A stretch of 64,000 bases of DNA from Verrucomicrobiota bacterium (GCA_026397955.1 JAPLTV010000065.1:1-64000), one strand, 5' to 3'. Shown: positions 1 through 9,672, counted from the first letter of the stretch. Notes: generated by a model not told the origin, from the letters alone. Program-made: numbers and translations.

Positions 1-1202
1 TGCTCTCCTTGCCGTTCACCTACCGCGACGAGCGCAGCTTCAAGTCCTACGAGTTGGCGATGCGCCGCTTCTCCCAGAAAGAGATCTTCGAAGGTACCGG
101 TATCGCCTCGATCTCAATCAACACACTCTACCAGCTTTTCGACGACGCCGAGAATCGCCCGGAGATGCTCCAGTTCGCGGATAAGTTCTTACTGATCGGC
201 GACTACATCACTTGGCTCCTGACCGGCAAGGCCCGCGCCGAGGAGACCCTGATCTCCGGCAGCCAGTGCTGGGATACCCGCAAGCGCAATTGGGCTTGGC
301 CGGTGCTTAAAAAACTCGGCATCCCGAAGCACATTTTTCCAAAGCCCGTCGCCCCGGGCGTGAAGCTCGGAAAAATGCTGCCTTATCTCGCCAAAGAAAC
401 CGGTTTAGCCAAGGCCGAGGTCGTCACCACCTGTGCGCATGATACCGCGGCCGCCGTCGCGGCGGTCCCCGCCACCAAGGGCGATGACTGGGCCTACCTT
501 TCCTCCGGAACTTGGTCGCTGATCGGCCTCGAGCTGCCCAAACCGCTCGTCAACGAGACCGTCCGCAAGGCCATGTACACGAACGAAGTCGGCTTCGGCG
601 GCACGTCGCGTTTCCTCAAAAACCTCGTCGGTCTCTGGGTCCTCCAGGAATGCCGCCGTGAATGGATGGAGAAAGGCGAGGTCTCTGATTACGGCGAAAT
701 CGTGAAGCTTGCGCTCAAAGCCCCTTCGCTCCGCTCTTTCATTCGCCCTGATGACGTCCGTTTCGCCAAGCGCGGCGACATGGTCGCGAAGGTCCAAGCC
801 TTCTGCCGCGAAACCAAACAACCCGTGCCGAAGACGCACGGCGAAATCGCGCGCTGCGTGCTCGAATCGCTTGCGCTGCTCTATCGCGTCGAGATGGACG
901 GCATGGAAAAACTCACTGGTCGTAAACTGAAGCGCCTGCACATCGTTGGCGGCGGCTGCCGCAACGCTCTACTCAACCAGGCCACGGCTGACGCCACGGG
1001 CCGCACGGTTATCGCTGGACCAGTCGAAGCGACGGCTGCCGGCAACATTCTCGTCCAAGCCATCGCCATGAAGGAGCTCAAGAACGTCGACGAACTCCGG
1101 AAGATTGTCCGAAACTCCTTTGAGGTAGTGACTTACACACCTAATTCGACGCCCGCCTGGGCGGCCGCCCAAGCCAAGTTTAATGGTTTAAAGAAGTCAT
1201 AA
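1..1202 (+). CDS. rhaB: L-rhamnulokinase, 5' truncated by window edge
   Basis: FGGY-family sugar kinase that phosphorylates L-rhamnulose to L-rhamnulose 1-phosphate in the cytoplasm. The reading frame is open to the first base, so the start lies upstream; about 400 residues remain of the usual ~490. Typical rhamnulokinase stretches are visible: SGSQCWDTRKRNW, the phosphate-binding region SSGTWSLIGLE, and the C-terminal ATP-side motif HIVGGGCRNALLNQ followed by GPVEATAAGN. The next gene downstream is the rhamnulose-1-phosphate aldolase/dehydrogenase, 39 bases away on the same strand, which supports the rhamnose assignment over other FGGY kinases. Rhamnose isomerase and any transporter must lie outside the window. 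Confidence 0.92.
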   Translation, partial: LSLPFTYRDERSFKSYELAMRRFSQKEIFEGTGIASISINTLYQLFDDAENRPEMLQFADKFLLIGDYITWLLTGKARAEETLISGSQCWDTRKRNWAWPVLKKLGIPKHIFPKPVAPGVKLGKMLPYLAKETGLAKAEVVTTCAHDTAAAVAAVPATKGDDWAYLSSGTWSLIGLELPKPLVNETVRKAMYTNEVGFGGTSRFLKNLVGLWVLQECRREWMEKGEVSDYGEIVKLALKAPSLRSFIRPDDVRFAKRGDMVAKVQAFCRETKQPVPKTHGEIARCVLESLALLYRVEMDGMEKLTGRKLKRLHIVGGGCRNALLNQATADATGRTVIAGPVEATAAGNILVQAIAMKELKNVDELRKIVRNSFEVVTYTPNSTPAWAAAQAKFNGLKKS

Positions 1203-1241
1203 AACCCCTTACTCAACACCCTCCCTTTCCACGTAACAAAC

Positions 1242-3434
1242 ATGTCCAACTACAAGTACGTCTCTCACCTCTGGAACGATGCCGAAGCCGCGAAGCTCGA
1301 TCCGGTCGGCCGTCTGGTCTATCGCTCCAATCAGCTCGGAGCAGACCAGCGCATCACGAACACCGGCGGCGGCAACACGTCCTCCAAGATCGTCGAGAAG
1401 GATCCGCTGACCGGCACCGACACCCAGGTCCTCTGGGTCAAGGGCTCTGGCGGCGACCTCCGCACCAGCAATCGCGAGAACTTCTCCTCCCTCTATCAGG
1501 ACAAGCTCGTCGGCCTCCAGAAGTCCTATGCAGCCCGCGCCGACAAGGGACTGAAGTCCCAGGCCGAAGACGACATGGTCGGCATGTACAATCACGCCAC
1601 CTTCAACCTGAACCCGCGCGCGTCTTCAATCGACACCCCCCTGCACAGCTTCCTGCCGGGCAAGCACGTCGACCACATGCACCCTAACGCGATCATCTCG
1701 ATCGCCGCTTCCAAGAATTGCGAAGCCCTCACCAAGGAAATCTTCGCAGGTAAGATGGCCTACGTAAAGTGGATGCGCCCAGGCTTCGAGCTCGGCCTCG
1801 CCATGCAGGAAATTTCCCGCAAGCAGCCAGACATCAAAGCCATCATGATGGGCCAGCACGGCTTCATCTCCTGGGCTGACGACGACAAGGCCTGCTATGA
1901 ACTGACCCTGGCCATGATCGAACAGGCCGGAGCCTATATCGATGCCAAGCATCAAGCCAAGGGCGGCGACGCCAAGGTCTTCGGTGGCGCCCTCTACCAG
2001 ACCCTTGACACCGAGAAGCGTCACGCGGCCTTTGCCTCCATCCTGCCTTGGCTCCGCGGCCAGGTTTCCAAGGAAAAGCGCTTCATCGGCACTGTTCAGG
2101 ACGACGAGAAGATTCTCCGTTTCGTTAACTCGAAGGACGCACCGCGTCTCGCCGAGCTCGGCACCTCCTGTCCTGACCACTTCCTCCGCACGAAAATCAA
2201 GCCCCTCTACGTGAACTGGAATCCCCAGACCGAAGACGCCGCCGCGCTGAAGACCAAGCTCGCCGCCGCCCTCGAGCAGTACCGCAAGGACTACGCCGCC
2301 TACTACAACGCCTGCAAGCGCCCGAACTCCCCGGCGATGCGCGATCCTAACCCGACGGTCGTCCTCATCCCTGGCCTCGGCATGATTGCTTGGGGTAAGG
2401 ATAAGTCCGAATCCCGCGTCACGGCTGAGTTCTATAACTGCGCCGTCGAAGTCATGCGTGGCGCCGAAGCCATCGACCAATACATCGCCCTGCCTCAGCA
2501 GGAAGCCTTCGACATCGAGTACTGGCTACTCGAAGAAGCGAAGTTAAAGCGCATGCCGGCCGAGAAGGAACTCGCTCGCCAGGTCATCATCGTCGTCGGT
2601 GCCGGCTCCGGTATCGGCAAGGAGACGGCCCATCGCCTCGTCAAGGAAGGCGCCCACATCGTCTGCGTCGACAAGAACGTCGAGGCGGCCCAGGGCACCG
2701 CCAAGGAGATCACCGACAAGCTCGGCTCTGGTATCGGCGTCGCCGGCACTGGCCTCTCCAACTGCGGACCCGCCATCGGTCTCTCGGGCGACATCATGGA
2801 TCGCTCCTCGATTCGCAAGATGCTCGACCAAGTCGCACTCGCCTACGGCGGCTTCGACTCCATCTGCGTCACCGCCGGCATCTTCGTCTCGCCTGACACC
2901 ACGGGCCACATCCCAGACGACAAGTGGGCCCTCACTTTCGCACTTAACGTTACCGGCAGCTACCTCGTTGCCGATGAAGCGTTCAAGACCTGGAAGGAAC
3001 AGGGTCTCCGCGGTAACCTCGTCCTGACCACCAGCGCCAACGCTGCCGTGGCCAAGAAGGGTTCCGTCGCCTACGACACCTCGAAGGCCGCCGCCAACCA
3101 CCTCGTCCGCGAGATGGCCATGGAGCTTTCGCCCCTCATCCGCGTCAACGGCGTGGCCCCGGCCACCGTCGTGCAGGGTTCGGCGATGTTCCCGCGCGAC
3201 CGAGTGATCGCCTCGCTTGCGAAGTACAACATTCCCTACACCGATGATGAGGCGACCGATTCGCTGACCACGAAGCTCTCCCGCTTCTACGCCGATCGCA
3301 CCCTGACGAAGAACCCCATCACCCCCGCCGACCAGGCCGAAGCCTACTTCCTTCTCGTGACTAATCGCCTCAGCAAGACGACCGGACAGGTCATCACCGT
3401 CGACGGCGGCCTCCACGAAGCGTTCCTGCGCTGA
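1242..3434 (+). CDS. rhaEW: bifunctional rhamnulose-1-phosphate aldolase / lactaldehyde dehydrogenase (RhaEW type)
   Basis: 730-residue fusion. Residues about 1-430 are a class II aldolase domain (GGGNTSSK near 42-49; metal-site histidines His145 and His147 in DHMHPN; a later GQHGF motif). Residues about 450-730 are a classical short-chain dehydrogenase with the NAD loop GAGSGIG near 453-460 and the catalytic Tyr611/Lys615 pair (YDTSK). In this family (Bacillus YuxG/RhaEW), the first domain splits L-rhamnulose 1-phosphate to dihydroxyacetone phosphate and L-lactaldehyde, and the second oxidises lactaldehyde to L-lactate. It probably shares a transcript with the upstream rhamnulokinase. The ATG is preceded by CACGTAACAAAC, with no Shine-Dalgarno. 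Family assignment is firm; the direction of the dehydrogenase step is from family knowledge. Confidence 0.93.
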   Translation: MSNYKYVSHLWNDAEAAKLDPVGRLVYRSNQLGADQRITNTGGGNTSSKIVEKDPLTGTDTQVLWVKGSGGDLRTSNRENFSSLYQDKLVGLQKSYAARADKGLKSQAEDDMVGMYNHATFNLNPRASSIDTPLHSFLPGKHVDHMHPNAIISIAASKNCEALTKEIFAGKMAYVKWMRPGFELGLAMQEISRKQPDIKAIMMGQHGFISWADDDKACYELTLAMIEQAGAYIDAKHQAKGGDAKVFGGALYQTLDTEKRHAAFASILPWLRGQVSKEKRFIGTVQDDEKILRFVNSKDAPRLAELGTSCPDHFLRTKIKPLYVNWNPQTEDAAALKTKLAAALEQYRKDYAAYYNACKRPNSPAMRDPNPTVVLIPGLGMIAWGKDKSESRVTAEFYNCAVEVMRGAEAIDQYIALPQQEAFDIEYWLLEEAKLKRMPAEKELARQVIIVVGAGSGIGKETAHRLVKEGAHIVCVDKNVEAAQGTAKEITDKLGSGIGVAGTGLSNCGPAIGLSGDIMDRSSIRKMLDQVALAYGGFDSICVTAGIFVSPDTTGHIPDDKWALTFALNVTGSYLVADEAFKTWKEQGLRGNLVLTTSANAAVAKKGSVAYDTSKAAANHLVREMAMELSPLIRVNGVAPATVVQGSAMFPRDRVIASLAKYNIPYTDDEATDSLTTKLSRFYADRTLTKNPITPADQAEAYFLLVTNRLSKTTGQVITVDGGLHEAFLR

Positions 3435-3438
3435 TCCC

Positions 3439-3570
3439 GTGCGCGTCTCCCTCTTCGTCCCTTGCTTCGTCGACCAGCTGCCCCCCCAGGTAGGCTTGGC
3501 GACAGACAAGGTATTGAAGCGCATCGGTGCCCACGGACAAAAGGAACTCTATCTGGTGCTCATCGGTTAA
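3439..3570 (+). pseudogene. 5' remnant of a lutA-like (Fe-S) lactate oxidation subunit
   Basis: A GTG-started frame of 43 codons begins 4 bases after the aldolase/dehydrogenase stop. Its first ~30 residues (RVSLFVPCFVDQL, then QVGLATDKVLKRIG) match the N-terminus of LutA/YkgE cysteine-rich (CCG-domain) proteins. Similarity stops after KRIG, before the first cysteine-rich motif, and runs into an unrelated 13-residue tail ending in TAA. LutABC oxidises L-lactate to pyruvate, the step after the lactaldehyde dehydrogenase encoded just upstream. The best reading is a deletion scar in a former rhaEW-lut arrangement. No lut sequence is seen in the other two forward frames before the next gene, so a simple frameshift does not explain it. 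Confidence 0.65.
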
Positions 3571-3574
3571 ATCG

Positions 3575-6500
3575 ATGCACCTCGCTCCCGCCTTCGCCTT
3601 GTTCGTCGCTTCATTCGTCGCACTCAGCGCCGAGGTGAAGCCGTTCAAGTGGTCTGGTGACCTTAACGTGCCGGACCCTACTTCGGTCACGGTGGATGAG
3701 GCCGGCAACGTCTACGTAGCCTCGACAACGCGACGAAAGGCCGCTGACCTAGATATCCGCGAACACTCCGTCTGGGTGCCGGACGACGTCGGCCTGACCT
3801 CCCCTGCCGAAAAGTTTGCCTTGTACCAACGCGATCTTGCGCCCGGAAAACTGAAATCTCCGCGCGGGGGCCTCAAGGACCACAACAAGGACGGCGCAAT
3901 CGACTGGAAGGATCTCACCTTCCACAAGGAGGCCATCTACAAGCTCAGCGACACGAATCATGACGGCGTCGCCGACAAGATGACGCTCTTCGCCGAGGGC
4001 TTCAACTCCCCGGTCTCGGGTATCGCCGCGGGTGTCCTCTATTTCGATGGCTGGGTCTACGTGACCGCCATCCCTGACGTCTGGCGCCTCAAGGACACCG
4101 ACGGAGATGGTGTCGCCGACGTGAAAGAACTCGTCGCAACTGGTTTCGGCTGCCACATCGCCTATGCCGGTCACGACATGCACGGCCTGCGCCTCGGCCC
4201 AGACGGCCGCATTTATTGGACCGTAGGAGACAAGGGTAGCAACGTCACCAGCAAGGAAGGCCGAAATTTCTACTTCCCTCATAGCGGAGCCGTATTGCGT
4301 TGCGAACCCGATGGGGCGAACTTCGAAGTCTACGCCCACGGCATCCGCAACACCCAGGAGATTGCCTTCGACGACTTCGGCAACGTCATCGGCGTAGATA
4401 ACGATGGCGACCAGCCGAAGGAACGCGAGCGCCTGACATACCTCCTCGAGGGTTCCGATTCCGGCTGGCGCAATCAGCATCAATACCAGAAGACCGAAAG
4501 CCGCTGGATGAAAGAGAACATGTGGTTGCCGAAAGGCGCCGCCGACCAACCTCTCTTCATCACCCCGCCAATCGCCAATTATTCGGACGGTCCCGCCGGC
4601 TTCCTGCACGAGCCTGGCCACGCCCTCGATGGCGACCTTCGCGGACGCTTCTTTCTCGATCAGTTCCCCAAGGGCAAGATGGACGCTTTCACCCTCGAGC
4701 CTGATCTCGACGGGTTCAAACAGACCAACCTCGCCGTCGTGAGCAGCGGTATCATGGGCATCGGCATGGCCTGGGGTACCGACGGAAAGGCCTACTTTGC
4801 CGACTGGATCGGTGGCTATCCGCTCGATGGCAAAGGCGCCATCTGGCGCTTCGATGTAGCACCGAACATCGACAAGACCTCGGAGCAGTTCCTCTCCAAG
4901 CCCTTCTCCGTCGCCATCCCGAAGGATGAGCTGCTCACCCTGCTCGGTCACCGTGACCAGCGCGTCCGCGTGAACGCCTCGATCCGATTGGATCGGCTTG
5001 GCGCCTGGAATGAGATGCTCGAACTCGCCCTGAAACCTTCGTCTCCCCGCTTCGCGCGCATCCATGCGATCTGGGGTTACGGCATGGGCGTCCGTCACGG
5101 CAAGGTTGCCGACGTGACCGCGTCATTAGCCTTGCTCGACGACGCCGATAGCGAGATCCGCGTGCAAGCGCTGAAGATATTGAGCGAAGCCAAGCCGTCG
5201 GCGGCGATCGCCAGCAAGGTCGCCGATCAGCTCCTAGAAGCCAATCTTCGTGTCCGCACCCAAGCCAGCATCACGCTCGGCAAGAACTGTTACCACGCAC
5301 TTATTGGCGCTTTTCTCCGCGACGCCGAGGCCGATCTCCGCATGCCTTGGCTACGCCATGGCCTCGTCAGCGGACTGGCCGGCACTCAATCCGCCGAGGA
5401 CCTGCTGTTCTTCGCCCAGAAGAAGACCGGCGCTGAGGCCGTCTTCGCCACGCTCGCGCTTGCCCGCCAAAAGTCACCCTTGCTCGGTAAACTCCTCCAG
5501 CATGCCAACCCAAACGTTGTCACCGAAGCCGCTCGCGTGATTCACGACGACGAAGGCATCCCTGCCGCCGCCGGTGCCCTGGCCGAATCCTTCGGAAAGG
5601 TTGACCTGCCGTTCCATGCGGCCCGCCGTGCCTTGAATGCCAATCTGCGTCAGGGAGACGAGCCTGCGCTCTCCCGACTCCTCACGTGGACGCTGACGCA
5701 ACCTGAAGGCACCTCTCTTCGCAGCGATGCCTTGAAGGCCATGCTGGCCTTCGACCAGCCTCCGGTCCTCGACCTCGTCGACGGTACCGCCAAGAAATAT
5801 CCGGCCCGCGACAAGGCCACGATCGCCCGCGTCCTGCGGACCCGTCAGGCGGACCTCCTGACAATCCAGAAACCCGACGAACGCGCCGCGGTGCTCGAAC
5901 TAATGGTGAAGTATGAATTGGACCTCCCCTTCCCGATCCTACTCGCGCTGGCGGAAGACCTTAAGGCGGCCCCCAGCGTCCGCCTGCAGACCTTACGCCT
6001 GCTTGGCCGTAAGACCGACGAGCCTCAGGCCGTCGTCCGTACTCTCCGCTCCGCGGCCGGCGAAGGTAACCCTTCTGAAGTCCGCATCGAAGCGGTCGGC
6101 CAGCTTTTCATCCGCGATACCAGCGTCGCCATGGAGATCGCCCGTCTCATCATCGACTCCAAGTCGGCTAAAATCCCTGAGAAGCAGGCCGTTGTCGCCG
6201 CGCTCCGCGGACGCACCGACGCCGTCTCGCTCAAGCTGCTCCAGGAACTTGTCGACCGTCTTGCGAGCCGCAAACTCGACGCCGGCCTCAAACTCGACGT
6301 CTTCGACCTAGCCAAGGAGTCGGGCGACGCCGGCGTCGCCGGCGCGCTGAAGAAGTACCTTAACCCGGGAACGAAGGCCGGCCTCAAGATGGCCAGTCCG
6401 GAAGTTCCGTATGAGCTGCTCACCGACGGCGGCGACGCCACGCGCGGCAAGGCCCTCATAAACGGCCATCTCGGCGCGAATTGCATCGCGTGCCATCGCG

Positions 6501-6880
6501 TCGACTCCGATGAGGGCAGCGAAGTCGGCCCCATCCTTCGTCAGATCGGAGGCCAACGCACCAAGGATGAAATCGCCGAGTCGCTCGTCGAGCCGTCCGC
6601 CAAGATCGTGCAAGGCTTCGGGATCGAGACCATCATCCTCAAAGATGGCACGACGATTGTGGGTAGTGTCATCAAAGATAGCGCCAAGACTCTTGATTTC
6701 AAACTCGCCGACGGGAAGAGCCGGAAGATTGCCGTAGCGGCCATCGACAAGCGCACCCCTCCGGTCTCCGTGATGCCGCCCATGCTGGGCATCCTCACCC
6801 CAGAGGAAATCCGCGACGTCGTAGCCTACCTGTCCGGATTGAAGCCGAAGGCGGCAAAGTCTACTAAAACAAAGAAATAG
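3575..6880 (+). CDS. PVC-type membrane-bound dehydrogenase with HEAT repeats and heme-binding CxxCH domain
   Basis: 1101 residues from the ATG at 3575, which gives a clean signal peptide (MHLAPAFALFVASFVALSA). A start 48 bases upstream would bury it. Residues about 20-430 form the 'membrane-bound dehydrogenase' (GDL-like propeller) domain, with Asp-rich turns such as DNDGD and the GHDMHGLRLGPDGRIYW region. Residues about 450-900 are HEAT-type helical repeats. The C-terminus is the Planctomycetes/Verrucomicrobia heme-binding domain with Cys970-x-x-Cys973-His974 (CIACH) and a distal Met-rich segment (VMPPMLGILTPEE). It is probably a periplasmic c-type cytochrome that oxidises a sugar or related substrate; the substrate is unknown. 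It lies beside rhamnose genes, but the lutA scar separates them, so co-function is only inference. Confidence 0.88.
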   Translation: MHLAPAFALFVASFVALSAEVKPFKWSGDLNVPDPTSVTVDEAGNVYVASTTRRKAADLDIREHSVWVPDDVGLTSPAEKFALYQRDLAPGKLKSPRGGLKDHNKDGAIDWKDLTFHKEAIYKLSDTNHDGVADKMTLFAEGFNSPVSGIAAGVLYFDGWVYVTAIPDVWRLKDTDGDGVADVKELVATGFGCHIAYAGHDMHGLRLGPDGRIYWTVGDKGSNVTSKEGRNFYFPHSGAVLRCEPDGANFEVYAHGIRNTQEIAFDDFGNVIGVDNDGDQPKERERLTYLLEGSDSGWRNQHQYQKTESRWMKENMWLPKGAADQPLFITPPIANYSDGPAGFLHEPGHALDGDLRGRFFLDQFPKGKMDAFTLEPDLDGFKQTNLAVVSSGIMGIGMAWGTDGKAYFADWIGGYPLDGKGAIWRFDVAPNIDKTSEQFLSKPFSVAIPKDELLTLLGHRDQRVRVNASIRLDRLGAWNEMLELALKPSSPRFARIHAIWGYGMGVRHGKVADVTASLALLDDADSEIRVQALKILSEAKPSAAIASKVADQLLEANLRVRTQASITLGKNCYHALIGAFLRDAEADLRMPWLRHGLVSGLAGTQSAEDLLFFAQKKTGAEAVFATLALARQKSPLLGKLLQHANPNVVTEAARVIHDDEGIPAAAGALAESFGKVDLPFHAARRALNANLRQGDEPALSRLLTWTLTQPEGTSLRSDALKAMLAFDQPPVLDLVDGTAKKYPARDKATIARVLRTRQADLLTIQKPDERAAVLELMVKYELDLPFPILLALAEDLKAAPSVRLQTLRLLGRKTDEPQAVVRTLRSAAGEGNPSEVRIEAVGQLFIRDTSVAMEIARLIIDSKSAKIPEKQAVVAALRGRTDAVSLKLLQELVDRLASRKLDAGLKLDVFDLAKESGDAGVAGALKKYLNPGTKAGLKMASPEVPYELLTDGGDATRGKALINGHLGANCIACHRVDSDEGSEVGPILRQIGGQRTKDEIAESLVEPSAKIVQGFGIETIILKDGTTIVGSVIKDSAKTLDFKLADGKSRKIAVAAIDKRTPPVSVMPPMLGILTPEEIRDVVAYLSGLKPKAAKSTKTKK

Positions 6881-6925
6881 GGTCTGAGGGGTTGAGTCCA
6901 ACGGCGGTTGGCCTGAAATAGTCCC

Positions 6926-9139
6926 ATGCTGCTTCGCCTCCTGCTGCTCACCCCGCTGCTGGCTTTCGCCCAATCTTCCCCTATCGCGGATTGGCAGAAG
7001 CAGTATGACGCGTGGTACTGGCCGGCCCAGATGTCCCGGCCGGAGAACGTCCGCTGGTCTGATTCGGGTCGTTTGATGGTCTACTCGTGGAAAGAGAATG
7101 GGGGTCTAACCTGGAAACTGGTCGATTGCGTGACGGGCCAGATACGTCCGGCGTTCGATCACGAGAAAATGGCGACAGCCTTGACCGAACTCACTAAGAA
7201 CAAAGTGACAGCAAAGAAGTGGCCCTTCACCCGAGTCATTGCACTGGACGACGGACGCGTGCGTCTCGAATCCGACACCGAAGCCTGGGTCGTCGAAGCC
7301 AATCAAAGACTTACCCCATCGCAACCGGGCAAGAAGACCGACGCCGCGACGCCTGAGAAATCCAGCAAAGGTCCCGGCGAATCCAAGCGCCTGTCGTCGT
7401 CGAAGGTTCGCGCCGAATCTCCGACCGGCGAACACAAGGTGGAACTCCGCGGCGGTAACGTCGTCCTGATCGACCTGAAGAAAGCCAACACCGAGACCCG
7501 GCTCACCCAAGACGGCATCGAGGGCAAGGACGGCTGGGTCGGCCCGGTCAGCTGGTCGCCCGATGGTAGGCATTTCGCCCTCTGGCGCGAACGCACGGTG
7601 CCGGTTCGCCAATACCTTGTCACGGATTCGGTGAAGCAGACCAAGAAGCCGATGTCCTACGACAAGCCAGGAGACGATCGCACGGAACGCATTCCTTGGG
7701 TCTTCTCGGTCGACGGAAAATCTTCTGGCCGCCCATCGACGGACGTACTTCCGCTGTCACATACGACCGACCGTCTCGATTGGTCGGCCGACTCGAAGCG
7801 CCTGCTTTCCGAATTCATCAAGCGGGGCTTCACTGGACACGGCATCATCGAATTTGACATCGATCGTCGTTCTTGGCGCCGTCTGTACACCGAAGAAGAC
7901 CCCAAGTTTGTCCACTCCTACGCGACTCGCTATCGCTACGACCTCAACGAAGGTCGGACGCTCTGGCTTTCGGAACGCAGCGGCTGGCTGCACCTCTACT
8001 CGGTCGATCTGAAGTCAGGAAAGACCTTAGAAGCCGTCACCGCAGGCGCCTGGGTGATGAAGGAAGTCATCAAGGTGGACGATAAGGCCGGCTCCGTTAC
8101 TTTCTTCGCCCTCGGACGCGTCGCTGGCGAGAATCCTTATCACCAACATATCTGCAGGGTCGGCCCGGGCCGCAGCTTCGTCGACCTGACCCCTTCCGAC
8201 GGTCATCACGAAGCGACCTTCTCTCCCGATCGCCGCACGCTGATTGACGCTTCCTCTCGCGTCGACCAGGCCCCCACCTACGTACTCCGCAGCGGCCTCG
8301 ACGGTCGTTCCATCGCCACCTTGGGGTCAGGCGACCTTGCGCCGCTCAAGAAGGCTGGCTGGACGCCCGCCATACCCTTCGTTGCCAAGGACCGTGACGG
8401 TAAGACCGATATCTGGGGCGTCGTGACACGCCCTTACCCCTTCGACCCCAAGAAGAAGTATCCCGTCATCGAGAACATCTACGCCGGCCCGCACAGCTCC
8501 TTTGCCCCACATTCCTTTAACTGGTGGAATCGTAACCACCGTGAGCTATCCATGCTCGGGTTCTACGTCGTCCAGTTGGACGGACGTGGCACCAGCAACC
8601 GCGGTAAAGAATTCCATCAGGTCAGCTGGCGTAACCTCAAGGATGGTGGCTTCCCGGACCGCATCGCCTGGATGAAGGCCCTCGCCAAGACTGAGCCCAA
8701 CATGGACCTCTCGCGCGTCGGTATCTACGGCGGTTCCGCTGGAGGGCAGAACACCGCGCATGCCATGCTGCTGCACGGCGACTTCTACAAGGCCGGCGCC
8801 GCCGACTGCGGCTGTTATGATAATCGAATCGATAAGCTCTGGTGGAACGAACAGTGGCTGGGCTACCCCATCGGCCCTTGGTACGAAGAGAACTCCTGCG
8901 CCCATTACGCTGCTAACCTGAAGGGACGCCTCTTCCTTTCCGTCGGCGAATCGGATACGAACGTCGACGTGAAGTGCAGCTATGACTTCCGCGACGCGTT
9001 GATCGCTGCCGGCAAGAAGGACCAGTTCGAGTTCCACATCGTACCCGGAGCCAACCATGGGGCCGGAGAGTCGAACGAGATGCGCGAAAAGCGCGCCCGC
9101 TTCTTCGAATCCGCCCTCGGCAAGCCCCTCCCCCTCTGA
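6926..9139 (+). CDS. secreted S9 family (dipeptidyl peptidase IV-like) serine peptidase
   Basis: 737 residues with an N-terminal signal peptide (MLLRLLLLTPLLAFAQ). The N-terminal two thirds form a DPP IV-type beta-propeller. The C-terminal alpha/beta-hydrolase domain has the S9 triad: Ser604 in GGSAGG, Asp677 in GESDTNVD and His711 in GANHGAG. It probably trims Pro/Ala-containing peptides outside the cytoplasm. A low-complexity charged segment (Lys/Ser-rich, about residues 130-165) interrupts the propeller. It follows the PVC cytochrome gene by 45 bases on the same strand and precedes a small membrane-protein gene by 2 bases. Substrate specificity cannot be read from the sequence. Confidence 0.9.
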   Translation: MLLRLLLLTPLLAFAQSSPIADWQKQYDAWYWPAQMSRPENVRWSDSGRLMVYSWKENGGLTWKLVDCVTGQIRPAFDHEKMATALTELTKNKVTAKKWPFTRVIALDDGRVRLESDTEAWVVEANQRLTPSQPGKKTDAATPEKSSKGPGESKRLSSSKVRAESPTGEHKVELRGGNVVLIDLKKANTETRLTQDGIEGKDGWVGPVSWSPDGRHFALWRERTVPVRQYLVTDSVKQTKKPMSYDKPGDDRTERIPWVFSVDGKSSGRPSTDVLPLSHTTDRLDWSADSKRLLSEFIKRGFTGHGIIEFDIDRRSWRRLYTEEDPKFVHSYATRYRYDLNEGRTLWLSERSGWLHLYSVDLKSGKTLEAVTAGAWVMKEVIKVDDKAGSVTFFALGRVAGENPYHQHICRVGPGRSFVDLTPSDGHHEATFSPDRRTLIDASSRVDQAPTYVLRSGLDGRSIATLGSGDLAPLKKAGWTPAIPFVAKDRDGKTDIWGVVTRPYPFDPKKKYPVIENIYAGPHSSFAPHSFNWWNRNHRELSMLGFYVVQLDGRGTSNRGKEFHQVSWRNLKDGGFPDRIAWMKALAKTEPNMDLSRVGIYGGSAGGQNTAHAMLLHGDFYKAGAADCGCYDNRIDKLWWNEQWLGYPIGPWYEENSCAHYAANLKGRLFLSVGESDTNVDVKCSYDFRDALIAAGKKDQFEFHIVPGANHGAGESNEMREKRARFFESALGKPLPL

Positions 9140-9141
9140 AT

Positions 9142-9672
9142 ATGACCACCTCTGCTCCTGGCCTGATCGAACTCAGGCTCAACAACGTTGGTCAGTTGTT
9201 CAACACCATGGACCCCTCGCCCTTCCATGAGCGTGATCTGGACCATGATGCCGAAGAATTCATCCTGAGCTGGGCGCGTGAACATGAAAGGGACTCAGAC
9301 CTCCGCATTCGGGTCGTACTTCGCCAGCCGGAAGACGCCGAAGCGGCCAAGCTGGTCAAAGAGTCGATCCAGCATTATTTCGAATACCGCGCCCGCATCG
9401 CTCGTCGTGACCTCGGCGATCTCTTCCGCGAAGGCCGGACCGCGATGCTCATAGGCCTACTCTTCTTGGCGGCCACCCTAGTCCTGCGCGACCTCATCGC
9501 CACGGGCCATCGCCTATCCGACTTCATCCGCGAAGGCCTGACCATCTGCGGGTGGGTCGGCCTCTGGAAGCCTATCGACATCCACCTCTACCGCTGGTGG
9601 CCGCTGCAGGCCCACGGGAGGCTCTTATCGAGGCTTTCCCGTTGTCCGGTAGAAGTGGTCTTTGAGGCCTAA
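9142..9672 (+). CDS. conserved hypothetical membrane protein
   Basis: 176 residues; not assigned to a characterised family. The N-terminal ~90 residues are soluble and acidic (HERDLDHDAEEF). Next comes a basic region (YFEYRARIARRDL), one clear hydrophobic segment (TAMLIGLLFLAATLVL) and a second, weaker one around ICGWVGLWKPIDIHLY. This suggests one or two membrane spans. It starts 2 bases after the peptidase stop, so the two are probably co-transcribed. Codon use resembles the neighbours. No catalytic motif is visible. Confidence 0.75.
   Translation: MTTSAPGLIELRLNNVGQLFNTMDPSPFHERDLDHDAEEFILSWAREHERDSDLRIRVVLRQPEDAEAAKLVKESIQHYFEYRARIARRDLGDLFREGRTAMLIGLLFLAATLVLRDLIATGHRLSDFIREGLTICGWVGLWKPIDIHLYRWWPLQAHGRLLSRLSRCPVEVVFEA

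Noticed and set aside
2544-3524. 326-codon minus-strand frame opposite the aldolase/dehydrogenase
   Set aside because: Mirror of a conserved gene with strong codon periodicity on the plus strand; no homology recognised.
3749-5098. 449-codon antisense open frame opposite the PVC cytochrome gene
   Set aside because: High-GC shadow: composition is Glu/Val/Gly/Asp-rich with no recognisable domain, and the opposite strand has a clear conserved protein.
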